A stretch of 64,000 bases of DNA, from positions 310,001-374,000 of the forward strand of contig NZ_JAMJXC010000004.1 in assembly GCF_023571765.1 (NCBI RefSeq). The letters are read 5' to 3'. The position numbers and the translations under genes were made by a program. The stretch comes from Xanthobacter aminoxidans (GTDB taxonomy: Bacteria > Pseudomonadota > Alphaproteobacteria > Rhizobiales > Xanthobacteraceae). Below the pieces are notes generated by a model that was not told the origin of the DNA, searched no databases, and saw nothing but the letters and a program-made list of their open reading frames with translations. Within the stretch, counting starts at the first letter, position 1; each line of letters opens with the position of its first letter. This document shows positions 8,302-16,891 of this stretch, piece after piece.

Positions 8302-9003
8302 CTACTCCGCTATCCCCGGATAGACTGCCGCCTCGAGCAAAAAGAATTCGAACGGCATGATGGGAAAGAAAAGGATGTAGCGCGGTGGAATGTCCAGGCT
8401 CATGCCGCCCCGGATGGCGGACGGGACGGGGATGGCGTCCACGAGCTCCCTCACATCCTCGCCAAATCCCCGGGCGAGACCAGGGAGGTCGTCCCATTCC
8501 CCGCTCTGGCGAAAGATGCGCAGGGCGGAGTGCATGCTAATGGACGGCCGGGCGCTCGCGGTCAGCGTGAGCGCGAACAGGCCCACCTCCTGGATCGCCC
8601 GCGGATCGAGGAGGAATTCCAGCGTGAGCCAGCTCGATCCGGCGGGATCGCGGACGCCGAAGCAATAAGCCTCCCCAAGCTCGGCCGGCGCGCCGTTGTA
8701 GAGCACCCACTGGCCGTCGATGGCGACGGGCCTGTTCGGCTCGCAGGAGCAGACGAGGCCCGCCCGCAGGGGATAGCCGCTAGCGATCTCGGTCTTTGGG
8801 CCGCGAACCTGGTCGCGGCCGCTCTCATAGGCAAAGCGCCACCCGGTGCCGAAGCCGCCGGAGCGCCTGCCGAACGGGAGCAGGCCCTGCTCCGCCGCTC
8901 CCGTCCCGGATCGGCCGAGACCGGAGCGCCGGAACAAGGCATCCCCCGCCTCGCGAATCTTGGACAAGCTCGATCCGACTCCCGATTTCGAAGGCGTTGT
9001 CAT
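8302..9003 (-). CDS. Hypothetical protein of the polysaccharide locus
   Basis: 233 residues from the ATG at 9003, which overlaps the stop of the preceding glycosyltransferase (ATGA), so it is translationally coupled to it. I do not recognise the family. The centre looks like a beta-rich domain (AIDGQWVLYNGAPAELGEAY, LTLEFLLDPRAIQEVGLFAL), which resembles a carbohydrate-interacting or accessory module. The C-terminus is hydrophobic (PPRYILFFPIMPFEFFLLEA) but not a clean membrane helix. It ends exactly where the low-GC segment begins on the other strand. The role is probably accessory to the 840-residue glycosyltransferase. Confidence 0.7.
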   Translation of the reverse strand: MTTPSKSGVGSSLSKIREAGDALFRRSGLGRSGTGAAEQGLLPFGRRSGGFGTGWRFAYESGRDQVRGPKTEIASGYPLRAGLVCSCEPNRPVAIDGQWVLYNGAPAELGEAYCFGVRDPAGSSWLTLEFLLDPRAIQEVGLFALTLTASARPSISMHSALRIFRQSGEWDDLPGLARGFGEDVRELVDAIPVPSAIRGGMSLDIPPRYILFFPIMPFEFFLLEAAVYPGIAE

Positions 9004-11522
9004 TGTGAGTTCCAATCCTTCGGCAGAAAATGGCAGCGCACCGACTTGTAGATCAAGTGGCAGTAAGCCTCGCTCCCGCCCCGGGGCACGCGCGAGAGCA
9101 GAACGACGATATTGCGGTCTCGCGCCGCGCCTATGTTGCGCAGGCTGACCCGGCAGACCTCCCCCGGTCCAACCCGCATCCAATCGCTGATCAGGTTCGG
9201 CTCGCTCACGCGGCCGAGGCTGAAGGCCCGCGCCAGATCCCCGTTCAGCGCCTCCTCCGCGCACAGGCCGATGGCCACTTCGATGCCGAGATTCTGGCTG
9301 TTGACGTTGAAGGTCTCCGCCTCGATCAGGCGGATAGCGCCGCGCGGCCCCCGCACCCACGCCGCAACGGCGGTTTCGTCGATGGGATGCACGAGGAGGC
9401 CGCCCAGGTCCGCCCGGAAGCCGACCAGGGGATAGTCCCGATGCGCCCGGTCCTGCGGCCACAATTGCACGGCGCCGCGCAACGCATCGCCGGACATGTC
9501 CTCTTCCTCGAACGTGCGCCGGCCGTCGGGCAAGTCACGAGGCTCGATGGCGATCAGCCGTGCCGACAAGCCATGGCGAAGGCCGACGGCATCGACGATG
9601 CTGCCGGTCAGGGCCACGGAATTTGGCGGACGCCGCGTGCCCTCCGCCACATCTATCCCGATGCTGGGAAGGATGACCACCTCCACGCCGTTGCCGACCG
9701 CCTCGCGCAGCCACGCCTCCTTCCAGGACGCGCCCGCCCTGTCGTCGAACGGCATCGCCTTGAGCAGCGACAACCTGAGCGCGAAGACGGGTGGAGCGAC
9801 CATATCGTCGGTCAGGGCCACCGAAGGCATGTCGCCGGCAAAGAGCTCGACCCGCATGGGCGCTTTGCTCCTGCGATCGAGGTAGCGGACATGGGTGCTG
9901 ACAATTCCGACGGAAGGCTGGTCGGCCAGGGTCTGCCGCACGGCCCGCAGAAAATGGGGATGGATCTGGTAGGGCGGCGGCAGGAGAATCGCCACGTCGC
10001 ATTCGAGCTTCAGGAGCGCCTGCGCGAGCTCGTCCGACGACTGGCCAAAGCCGCTCAGATAGCGGATCGCGATGCCACTCTCCGACAGCATCTTCGCCGT
10101 CGCGGAGCGCGGACCCATGGTGGCCGCCGGCAGGAAGAAGACGAGGCCGATCTGGTCAAGGCCACCCAGCGACCGGAGCGAGAGCAATGTCTTGCTCACG
10201 TCCGCAGGATCGGTGAAGCCATGGCAGACGAGGACGGTGGCGGGCAAGTCTTCCTCGCGCGTGCGCCCGCCCGGCGGCGCGGCATTCACCCAATAGGGCA
10301 CGTCGGGCGCAACGCTGACCTTGGCCGAGGGGCTCCAGCCCACGGCGGCCATCATGGTGCGCGCAAGATCCGTGGCGGTACCGTCGAACATCAGGCAGTT
10401 CTCACCTTCGACCCAGCGGTCAAAGGCGCCGAACGCCTCGCAGGCCCGGTTGAGGATCACCGGCCGGCCGATCTGGCTCGCCTCGAACGCGAACAGGCAG
10501 AGGCTTTCATAGTCGGACGGCACCACCACCACCGACCGGCGCAGGAAAACCTGCCGCGCTTTCGAGCTGAGCTGCTCCAGGAAGACGATGCGCTCCGCGT
10601 AGGATGGCGGCACGAGGTCCTTCAGCGACTGGATGTAGCTCTGGTCCCAGCCGTAGGAGGCGATCCGGAAGATGCCCCGGTATTGTGGCCGGTTATCGAG
10701 AAGCATGATGGCCGCCTTGACGAACAAGTCGGGCCGTTTGATAGGCTGCAATCGCGATGAGAAGATGAAGTCAGGATGCTCTGCATCGCCCGCGTCCGGC
10801 TCGTCCACGACCTCGCGCTCGGCATCTACCTCGATCAATGGAAACTCGATCACGACATTTTCGCGCCAAGCGGCCGAAAAGCCATAATGGCTGGCGTTTC
10901 GGGCCGCGATCGACGGAACATGCCCGACGACACGGTCCGCATGGGTGAGCAGCTCACGCTCGGCATCGAGAAAGGCGCCGAGCCAGCGGGACGGATAGTG
11001 GTAATATTTCTCGTAGCGCGAAATCAACCCCTGGCTCGAGTGCAGGCGGACGGAAAGGACCGTGTCGCGAAACGCGAGGCCGGAGCGCTTGGCGGCAACG
11101 CTCGCCATTGCCCATCCTCCGAAGTCCGGAAACTCGGCGATGCCGAGCGGCGCGCCGAGCCGGCGCTCGATGTCGAGCAGGCCATAGAAATATTCGAGGG
11201 ACTGCATGTAGAGGTCGCGAAATTCCCACCCTTTGGCGGGACCCGCCGCGGCGAGGCGCGCGAGCTCTTCCGGCCGTTGCCCAAGGGGGGCACAACGATG
11301 GATCGTCGCCAAGCCCTTGAAGGCGGCGGTTACATCGCTCATGTTTTCCGGAAAGCGCGACGGCACCAGAATGTGGAATGCGACATCGGTGCGAAGCACG
11401 GCATTATGCCGGGCGAAATTGTACATGAGGCGACCAATTCCACCCTTGTGGAGAGGGTAAAGCTCGTTGGTCACAAAGCAGATCGTCTTCAGTTTCGACA
11501 CCGGATTGTAACGGTTTTCCAC
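9000..11522 (-). CDS. Large multidomain glycosyltransferase (GT4 plus a GT2-like region)
   Basis: 840 residues from a GTG at 11522, preceded by AGAGG at 11528-11532 that overlaps the stop codon of the upstream gene. Residues ~10-420 form a GT4 GT-B enzyme: N-terminal ICFVTNELYPLHKGGIGRLM, donor-site FIFSSRLQPIKRPDLFVKAA and an intact E-x7-E (E339-E347, ESLCLFAFE). Residues ~430-650 resemble a degenerate GT2/GT-A fold (ATVLVCHGFTDPADVSKTLL, then CDVAILLPPPYQIHPHFLRA) without a clear DxD, so this half may be non-catalytic. The last ~190 residues are beta-rich and unrecognised. It probably assembles part of the capsule repeat. It is coupled to the 8302-9003 gene by an ATGA overlap. Confidence 0.8.
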   Translation of the reverse strand: MENRYNPVSKLKTICFVTNELYPLHKGGIGRLMYNFARHNAVLRTDVAFHILVPSRFPENMSDVTAAFKGLATIHRCAPLGQRPEELARLAAAGPAKGWEFRDLYMQSLEYFYGLLDIERRLGAPLGIAEFPDFGGWAMASVAAKRSGLAFRDTVLSVRLHSSQGLISRYEKYYHYPSRWLGAFLDAERELLTHADRVVGHVPSIAARNASHYGFSAAWRENVVIEFPLIEVDAEREVVDEPDAGDAEHPDFIFSSRLQPIKRPDLFVKAAIMLLDNRPQYRGIFRIASYGWDQSYIQSLKDLVPPSYAERIVFLEQLSSKARQVFLRRSVVVVPSDYESLCLFAFEASQIGRPVILNRACEAFGAFDRWVEGENCLMFDGTATDLARTMMAAVGWSPSAKVSVAPDVPYWVNAAPPGGRTREEDLPATVLVCHGFTDPADVSKTLLSLRSLGGLDQIGLVFFLPAATMGPRSATAKMLSESGIAIRYLSGFGQSSDELAQALLKLECDVAILLPPPYQIHPHFLRAVRQTLADQPSVGIVSTHVRYLDRRSKAPMRVELFAGDMPSVALTDDMVAPPVFALRLSLLKAMPFDDRAGASWKEAWLREAVGNGVEVVILPSIGIDVAEGTRRPPNSVALTGSIVDAVGLRHGLSARLIAIEPRDLPDGRRTFEEEDMSGDALRGAVQLWPQDRAHRDYPLVGFRADLGGLLVHPIDETAVAAWVRGPRGAIRLIEAETFNVNSQNLGIEVAIGLCAEEALNGDLARAFSLGRVSEPNLISDWMRVGPGEVCRVSLRNIGAARDRNIVVLLSRVPRGGSEAYCHLIYKSVRCHFLPKDWNSQ

Positions 11523-11530
11523 GGATGCCT

Positions 11531-12556
11531 CTAGAGTTCAAGAAATTCCATATAACGATCATGCGCAATGGCGTGACGACTGGCCAGATAATCCCGCAGC
11601 ATCTGACGGAGACCGGCAGGATCCTGACGACGCAGATCCACAAGCTGCCCGAGGGCACTCGCTATGACGCCCGGATTGTCGACGCGACCCACTTCGGACA
11701 ACCGCGTTATTTCGTGACCGTCCAGTTCCTCGATGCCAAGGGGGCCGGTCAGGCAAGGCGTTCCGACGGCGAACGCTTCGAGTTGCGTCATCGGCTGGCA
11801 TTCCGCGAGCGTCGCCGCGAGGACCACGCTGACGCCTCCCATGGTCGCGAGGAGGTCGACCCCGCGCTGATAACCGATGAGGCGCACCTTCGAGAGCTGG
11901 GTGATCCGCTCCAGCTCGGTGGGCCAATTCACCGTATAGACGGTCTGGACCTTAGGCGAACGCACTGCCGCCAGGATATTGGTGTAGAGGTTCTTGCGCC
12001 AGGTATTCTCGAGCGGCACGAACACCGCTTCGGGATCGAACTGCCCATCTGCCATCTCCGCCGCTACATTGGGCGCGTAGTTGACGAGGGTGCGAGGCCA
12101 GTATTGCGGAATCACGGAATCGAAATTCGGCTTCACGGACCCGAGCCGCCGCACCATACCCCGATGGAAACGGTTCAGGATCTTGTCTTGCATGTATATT
12201 TCAAATTTATATTCGAATTGGGCCGAATTGACGTGGGTAACTACATAGATGCCCACGTCCGACCCGAAGTGATGGCTGATGTCTCCAATGATATCGTCTG
12301 CGACATCGGAATAACCCTGAAATACAACCTTCTTGACATCATACTTCACGAGAATGCCTTGGATATGGCGAATGACCTCTCCATCCAGGCTACCTTCGTG
12401 AGGAATGGCGAGCTTCAGCCCTGGGCAGGCCGATGTCGCACTCCGGATTCCGTGCCATGCGCCATGAAAGACATGAAGAACCTTATCCAGATCGGGATGG
12501 GCATGGCTGTAAACGCGATCGCGTTGTGCGTTGAACTCGATCAAGAAAGGCTCCAT
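11531..12556 (-). CDS. Glycosyltransferase-like (GT-B fold) protein; N-terminus possibly frameshifted
   Basis: 341 residues from ATG 12556. It has a GT-B-like arrangement: an N-terminal half with KKVVFQGYSDVADDIIGDIS, and a C-terminal half with RLIGYQRGVDLLATMGGVSV and ATLAECQPMTQLEAFAVGTP (a GT4/GT1-like E-x(n)-E region), then CLTGPLGIEEL. The donor is unknown. Upstream of the ATG the same frame continues for ~27 codons of convincing protein (RVLVPISYAETPRQVLFLDP) back to a TAG at 12638-12640, with no ATG/GTG/TTG. A GTG at 12638 with AGAGG at 12650-12654 would read into this frame if one G of a GGG run were absent. Either the start was lost by a 1-nt insertion or the downstream ATG is used. 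The gene sits between the repeat protein and the 840-residue glycosyltransferase. Confidence 0.65.
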   Translation of the reverse strand: MEPFLIEFNAQRDRVYSHAHPDLDKVLHVFHGAWHGIRSATSACPGLKLAIPHEGSLDGEVIRHIQGILVKYDVKKVVFQGYSDVADDIIGDISHHFGSDVGIYVVTHVNSAQFEYKFEIYMQDKILNRFHRGMVRRLGSVKPNFDSVIPQYWPRTLVNYAPNVAAEMADGQFDPEAVFVPLENTWRKNLYTNILAAVRSPKVQTVYTVNWPTELERITQLSKVRLIGYQRGVDLLATMGGVSVVLAATLAECQPMTQLEAFAVGTPCLTGPLGIEELDGHEITRLSEVGRVDNPGVIASALGQLVDLRRQDPAGLRQMLRDYLASRHAIAHDRYMEFLEL

Positions 12557-12676
12557 CTTCGGAAGAGGATCAAGAAAGAGGACTTGGCGAGGGGTCTCTG
12601 CATAAGAGATTGGAACAAGAACCCTGAAACGCGGACACTAGAACGATGACCTCTGGAACAAGGGACATCGCATCAA

Positions 12677-13699
12677 TCAATCGCTGGTCCGGGATGCGCG
12701 CGCTCCTGCAAGCTCCGCATCACACCGAAGGTAATCGAGGTAAAGCTCACCAAGGCTTTCGTAAACCCGGGCCGCCTCGTCGATGCCCAGCTCCTGATCG
12801 GCAAACGGGTTCGGGGGCAGGCCCATATGACGCCCGATCGTCAGGAAATGGCTGAGTGCGTCCCCCACCGAGATGCCACGGGCGTGATGGTAGTATCCAG
12901 CATGGAACATGGGATTGACATCGGCCGCCTTCCCCGCCGCGCATTCGGTGAGATAGCACAGCAGCGGATTGATCTCGCCGCCGCGGAGATAAGGCCGGGT
13001 CCGGGCAAAATAGGAGATCGAGAAGAATGGCGAGAAGGGCCGGCCGCGAAAATCCCGGGTACGGACGAACGATGCCGCAGGATTCTCGTTCGGAACCCCC
13101 TCGTTGAACTCGTGCCAGATGGTGGGATCGAAGAGGGGATGCGGGCTGAGGTAGGGTGGCTCGATATTCTCCAGAAGCGCGACGAACAGCTCCACGATGT
13201 CGCTGTAGGGTACGAGGCTCGCCTCGGCATCAGCGAGACTCGCGGTAGGAACGGCATCCTCATCCCGCACCACCGCTTGCCGGGGACTGGACAAGCCAAG
13301 TTGCCTCCGCACGAACGTTGCGTCGAACAGCAATGAAGGGGCCTGCCCATGAATCGGTCCGAACCGACAGAAATGGAGCACAGGGTTCATGTCCAGGCCG
13401 GTCTGGAACGGGATTTTCTTGATGTAATAGGTGACGTCGAACAGGGGGCTCAGCGGCTTCACGGCGCGACCGCGCACCGCGCAGAAGGCTTTGAACTCGT
13501 CCGACTTCAGGATATCCGCGACCGGAACGGCGAGCTGGCCGATGCTCGCCCGGAAGATGCGGGCCGCCATCTCGAGGCTGCGAGCCCGGAGGTCGACTTC
13601 ACCCTCGCCAGACAAAAGGCACGGCTTCAACATGCGCAGACCTGTCTCCCCTACGACAGTACCGCCTGCCATATTGTCCAGACCGCCAAGAAGCCTCAT
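12677..13699 (-). CDS. Polysaccharide-locus protein with four FD-YY-NPL-HYL-type repeats
   Basis: 340 residues, with AGGGGA upstream of the ATG. It contains four imperfect ~30-40 residue repeats: (1) SPLFDVTYYIKK...NPVLHFCRFG, (2) HPLFDPTIWHEF...NPAASFVRTRD, (3) SPFFSISYFARTR...NPLLCYLTE and (4) NPMFHAGYYHHAR...DALSHFLTIG. This motif (FD-x2-YY ... NP-hydrophobic-x-HYL-x2-G) occurs, from my knowledge, as N-terminal repeats in many proteobacterial glycosyltransferases and glycan-locus proteins; here it stands alone without a catalytic domain. It may be a scaffold or glycan-binding protein. It lies in the same-strand run galE - methyltransferase - this gene - glycosyltransferases. No signal peptide is evident, so it is probably cytoplasmic. 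Confidence 0.72.
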   Translation of the reverse strand: MRLLGGLDNMAGGTVVGETGLRMLKPCLLSGEGEVDLRARSLEMAARIFRASIGQLAVPVADILKSDEFKAFCAVRGRAVKPLSPLFDVTYYIKKIPFQTGLDMNPVLHFCRFGPIHGQAPSLLFDATFVRRQLGLSSPRQAVVRDEDAVPTASLADAEASLVPYSDIVELFVALLENIEPPYLSPHPLFDPTIWHEFNEGVPNENPAASFVRTRDFRGRPFSPFFSISYFARTRPYLRGGEINPLLCYLTECAAGKAADVNPMFHAGYYHHARGISVGDALSHFLTIGRHMGLPPNPFADQELGIDEAARVYESLGELYLDYLRCDAELAGARASRTSD

Positions 13700-13985
13700 A
13701 GTCTATCCCCTATCTCAGGCTCGAATAAGCTAACCCTTGATGTATACCCTCGGATGACGAGCGACTCGGCTCTGCCGCGATGCACAACCTGCCCGTGGTT
13801 TCGCGCACCCGGGACCCCGCTCGGGCTCCACATGCTGCCGAGCAGGGCATGCCTTCTCATGCCAGGCGACGGAAAGCTCCTTCCCTATTGGTGCGCATCG
13901 ACTTGATACACGTCGCCCCTTGCCATGTCGCCGGTTGCATACCCTAAAACCGTGCCGGGGTCGAATGGCGATGACGCCGACCGGC

Positions 13986-15446
13986 TCATCCGGTGGCGTC
14001 GAGACTCGAGAGCGCCGCCGAAATACCATCGCGCACGAATGCCCGCTGCAGGTCGGCAAGGCGCCGGCGGAACGGGTCGCGGCCCAGTTGTTCCCGCTTG
14101 CGGATGGTCACCACCACTTCGCAGCCTTCCAGACACGCGCTCACGTCCGCGGCGAGCGGCAAGGCGCTGGCGACATCCACCTCGTACCTCTTGTTCCAGA
14201 TGACGAACCTTCCATCCCTGCAATCGAAATTGAACTGGTGGAACCCCTCGTAGGCCTCGTGCTCGGCCTCGTTGACATGGTGTCGCAGGTGCACGACGCT
14301 GTCCGGTTTCGCCACCATCAGCATCTGAATGATGCCCCGCAGCGGATCGGCGGAGTGGTCGAGGGCGTTCCGGCAATTGACGATGTCGAAGGATTCAAGA
14401 TCGAAATAGGCGCTCAGGTCCTCGGCGATCGCGAACACTGTGCCCACGGGCCGCTGCACCCCGTGTCGTTCGGCGAGATCGTCATAGACATCCGCGAGCG
14501 GATCGCTGGCCGTGATCTCCACGTCCACCCCCTCAACCGCATAGCCGATATTGGTCATCGGCCCGGCGCCCACGTCGAGGATCTTCACATTGGACGCGCC
14601 TTCGGGAATGAGCGCCCTGAGGTCGGAGACGAGGGGTGATGCGGGGTCCTGTCGCGCGACGAAATCCTCGGGCCATTTCAGCCCCTTGGTCTCGAACCAG
14701 CGCGACCAGAAATGGATCTCGTAGGCGATGCCGCTTCGCCATTGGGCCGCCTGCTCGCCGATCAGCGCATAGCGCTCCGCCGGGGGAATCGCCGCCCCGC
14801 CGAGCGCCGCCTGCTGCTGCATCATCTGGTTGACGATGAAATCCCACGCCTCTTGATTGATGAGATCGGCCTGCTCACAGGGTGCGAAGCGGTCCATGGT
14901 GGCAAGGATCAAGCCGTCGGCAACCTTGCGCAGCGTGGGCGTCGGATCGCCATTGGCCTCGACCACAAGCAGCACGTTCTCGAAATTGTAGCGCGCGACC
15001 GCCCGGGCCAGCGCCTCCATCTGGGACCGGGAGAGCCTTTCGTCCTGCTTGTAGACGAAGATCCTGGACGCGGCGCGCAGCTGCCCCAGCAGGCGTTCGA
15101 CCCCCTGCCGGACCATGGCGCTTTCGGCCTCGTGGAGGGCCCGACGTCCCTCCTCCGCGGCATCGAAGCGCAACGCGCCGTCGACCCACGAGGAGGACAT
15201 GCCGGAGCGGAAGGCGATGCCACTCACCGCGTCGAGCACCATGTCCGGCGCGAACGGCTGCAGGTGCTCGAACACGAACAGGCCCTCGAACGCGGTCTCG
15301 AGCCCTCTCAAGAGGGCATCAGGCAGAACCTGCGCCCAGCTCAGAAGCGCGTCGTCTTCCACGCCGTGGGCCCGCTGGGCAAAGCCCAGCTCGGCGTTGT
15401 CGCCCAGGCTTGCGAGACATTCGTAGCCCCTGGAGAGAGTCAGCAT
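13986..15446 (-). CDS. Fusion of an SLG-N-ELG-QR domain with a class I SAM methyltransferase
   Basis: 486 residues from ATG 15446, chosen because GGAGGAG at 15452-15458 sits 5 nt upstream; longer frames to 15584 look non-coding. Residues ~1-230 begin with LASLGDNAELGFAQR, a motif I associate with uncharacterised proteins of alphaproteobacterial polysaccharide loci, and contain a strand/helix region RIFVYKQDERLSRSQMEALA. Residues ~290-450 form a methyltransferase: motif I VKILDVGAGPMTNIGYAVEG, motif II EITASDPLADVYDDL and motif IV FDIVNCRNALDHSADPLRGI. It may methylate a sugar or lipid intermediate. It is followed by the repeat protein after a 286-nt gap in which I see no gene. Confidence 0.75.
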   Translation of the reverse strand: MLTLSRGYECLASLGDNAELGFAQRAHGVEDDALLSWAQVLPDALLRGLETAFEGLFVFEHLQPFAPDMVLDAVSGIAFRSGMSSSWVDGALRFDAAEEGRRALHEAESAMVRQGVERLLGQLRAASRIFVYKQDERLSRSQMEALARAVARYNFENVLLVVEANGDPTPTLRKVADGLILATMDRFAPCEQADLINQEAWDFIVNQMMQQQAALGGAAIPPAERYALIGEQAAQWRSGIAYEIHFWSRWFETKGLKWPEDFVARQDPASPLVSDLRALIPEGASNVKILDVGAGPMTNIGYAVEGVDVEITASDPLADVYDDLAERHGVQRPVGTVFAIAEDLSAYFDLESFDIVNCRNALDHSADPLRGIIQMLMVAKPDSVVHLRHHVNEAEHEAYEGFHQFNFDCRDGRFVIWNKRYEVDVASALPLAADVSACLEGCEVVVTIRKREQLGRDPFRRRLADLQRAFVRDGISAALSSLDATG

Positions 15447-15781
15447 CCATGCTCCTCCGCATGTTCTCGGGTGGCTGGCGCGGTCCGGCTCGATCACGTC
15501 ACGCCGAGGGGTCGCCGCAGGTGACCGCGGCGCAGGCCACGCGTATCCCCACTTCCGCGCAGACATGCAAGAGCCAGGCGCCATGGCGTTTCAGCGCTTC
15601 ATAGAAAGGTCGAAACGCTATAAGTTTTTAATTTCACCCGTTTTCTTCACGCGAACTGGATTCCACATCGCGCGAAAACGCTCCAGAGCACGATCCGAGC
15701 AAACTAAATCCGCTCGCTCGCTGAATCGCCCTCTAAACTTCAATGATGGAGCACGCGCTCCCCGGCACCGCGTCCTGGGAA

Positions 15782-16891
15782 TCACCTTACAGCACCGGGA
15801 GCTGCCGCCCGTTCCCGCTCGGGGCATCGAGGTTCCCTTTGGTCGGGTGCCGCGCGCCCATCTTCTCGATGGCGAGGCCCGCCCTCGATGGCGAGGCCCG
15901 CCCGCGCCGCCCTGCGCCGGATGAGGTTCTTCTCCCAATCAAGGGCATCGCGCACGATGGTCGGCAGATCGTTCAAGCGCGGCGTCCAGCCCAGTTCGGC
16001 ACGGATGCGGTCGGCGGCAGCTACGAGACAGGCGGGATCGCCGGGCCGCCGCGGCGACTCCCGCACCGGGAAATCGACTCCGGAAACGCCCCTCACCACA
16101 TCCACGACCTCCTTGACCGAATATCCCTGGCCGTAGCCGCAGTTGAGGGTGATGCTTTCGCCTCCCCCGCGCAGCCGCTCCAGCGCCGCCACATGCGCCG
16201 AGGCGAGGTCGGTGACATGGATGTAATCGCGGATGCAGGTGCCATCACGCGTCGGATAATCTGTGCCGAAGATATCGATGCCGGCCCGTTCACCGGTGGC
16301 CGCCTGGCTCGCAACCTTTATGAGATGGGTCGCATTTCGCGACGACTGGCCGGAGCGCCCTGCCGGATCAGCGCCCGCAACATTGAAATAACGCAGGACC
16401 GTATAGGTCAAACCGTGAGCGCGCGCCGCATCTTCGAGCATCCATTCGCTCATGAGCTTCGAGCGGCCGTAGGGATTGATCGGCGCCGCGACCTGATTTT
16501 CGCTGATCGTTTCGACGCCCGGCTCGCCATAGACCGCGGCCGTGGAAGAGAAAATAACCCGCTTCAGCCCGGCCTTCAGTCCATTTTCGAAAAGCGCACG
16601 AGTCTTCACCGTATTACCAAGGTAATATCCCAGCGGATCTGCGACCGACTCGGGGACCACGATCTTGGCCGCGAAATGAATGACGTCGGTGATGCCCCGC
16701 TCTTCGACCAACCGTGTCACCAAAGCCGCATCCGATACATCGCCCACCACTAGGTCGACGGTTTCAGGCACCACCCACTCAAAGCCGCTCGAAAGATCAT
16801 CGAGCACCACAACTTCCGCTCCCCGATCGGAAAGGGCGAGGACCGTGTGGCTTCCGATATAGCCAGCGCCACCGGTAACGAGAACTGTCAT
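15782..16891 (-). CDS. galE: UDP-glucose 4-epimerase, with a C-terminus altered by a tandem duplication
   Basis: 369 residues against a usual ~330-340. NAD-binding GxxGxxG is at 7-13 (GGAGYIG), the SDR Ser block at FSSTAAVYGEP and the catalytic Tyr141/Lys145 in NPYGRSK. GalE-specific blocks are LRYFNVAGADPAGRSGQ and TRDGTCIRDYIHVTDLASAH. The reaction is UDP-glucose to UDP-galactose, supplying galactose for capsule or LPS. The last ~35 residues (from about residue 335, arginine/proline-rich) are read in a frame shifted by a 19-bp tandem duplication at 15865-15902. The core enzyme is complete, so activity is probably retained. It is divergent from the bifunctional glycosyltransferase at 17556. 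Confidence 0.93.
   Translation of the reverse strand: MTVLVTGGAGYIGSHTVLALSDRGAEVVVLDDLSSGFEWVVPETVDLVVGDVSDAALVTRLVEERGITDVIHFAAKIVVPESVADPLGYYLGNTVKTRALFENGLKAGLKRVIFSSTAAVYGEPGVETISENQVAAPINPYGRSKLMSEWMLEDAARAHGLTYTVLRYFNVAGADPAGRSGQSSRNATHLIKVASQAATGERAGIDIFGTDYPTRDGTCIRDYIHVTDLASAHVAALERLRGGGESITLNCGYGQGYSVKEVVDVVRGVSGVDFPVRESPRRPGDPACLVAAADRIRAELGWTPRLNDLPTIVRDALDWEKNLIRRRAARAGLAIEGGPRHREDGRAAPDQREPRCPERERAAAPGAVR
15865..15902. repeat. 19-bp perfect tandem duplication in the 3' end of galE
   Basis: The unit ctcgatggcgaggcccgcc occurs twice with no spacer (15865-15883 and 15884-15902). Nineteen is not a multiple of three, so the duplication changes the reading frame of the galE tail. 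Removing one copy gives a tail IEKMGARHPTKG... ending in a different stop about 27 codons later. It looks like a recent slippage event. Confidence 0.9.

Larger units (their letters stand above)
5730..8310. other. Low-GC recombinant segment in the capsule locus
   Basis: Base composition drops abruptly near 5730 inside kpsM and returns to high GC near 8310, just at the end of the gene encoded on the opposite strand (8302-9003). The segment carries the 3' two-thirds of kpsM, a small frame, a fucosyltransferase-like gene and an FkbM methyltransferase. It uses codons such as ATT, TTT and AAA that are rare in neighbours. No transposase, integrase or flanking repeats were seen, so homologous exchange of a serotype cassette is more likely than transposition. 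Confidence 0.75.

Noticed and set aside
13730-14059. Short minus-strand frame between the repeat protein and the methyltransferase fusion
   Set aside because: It overlaps the methyltransferase gene, is Arg/Pro-rich and lacks a ribosome-binding site.
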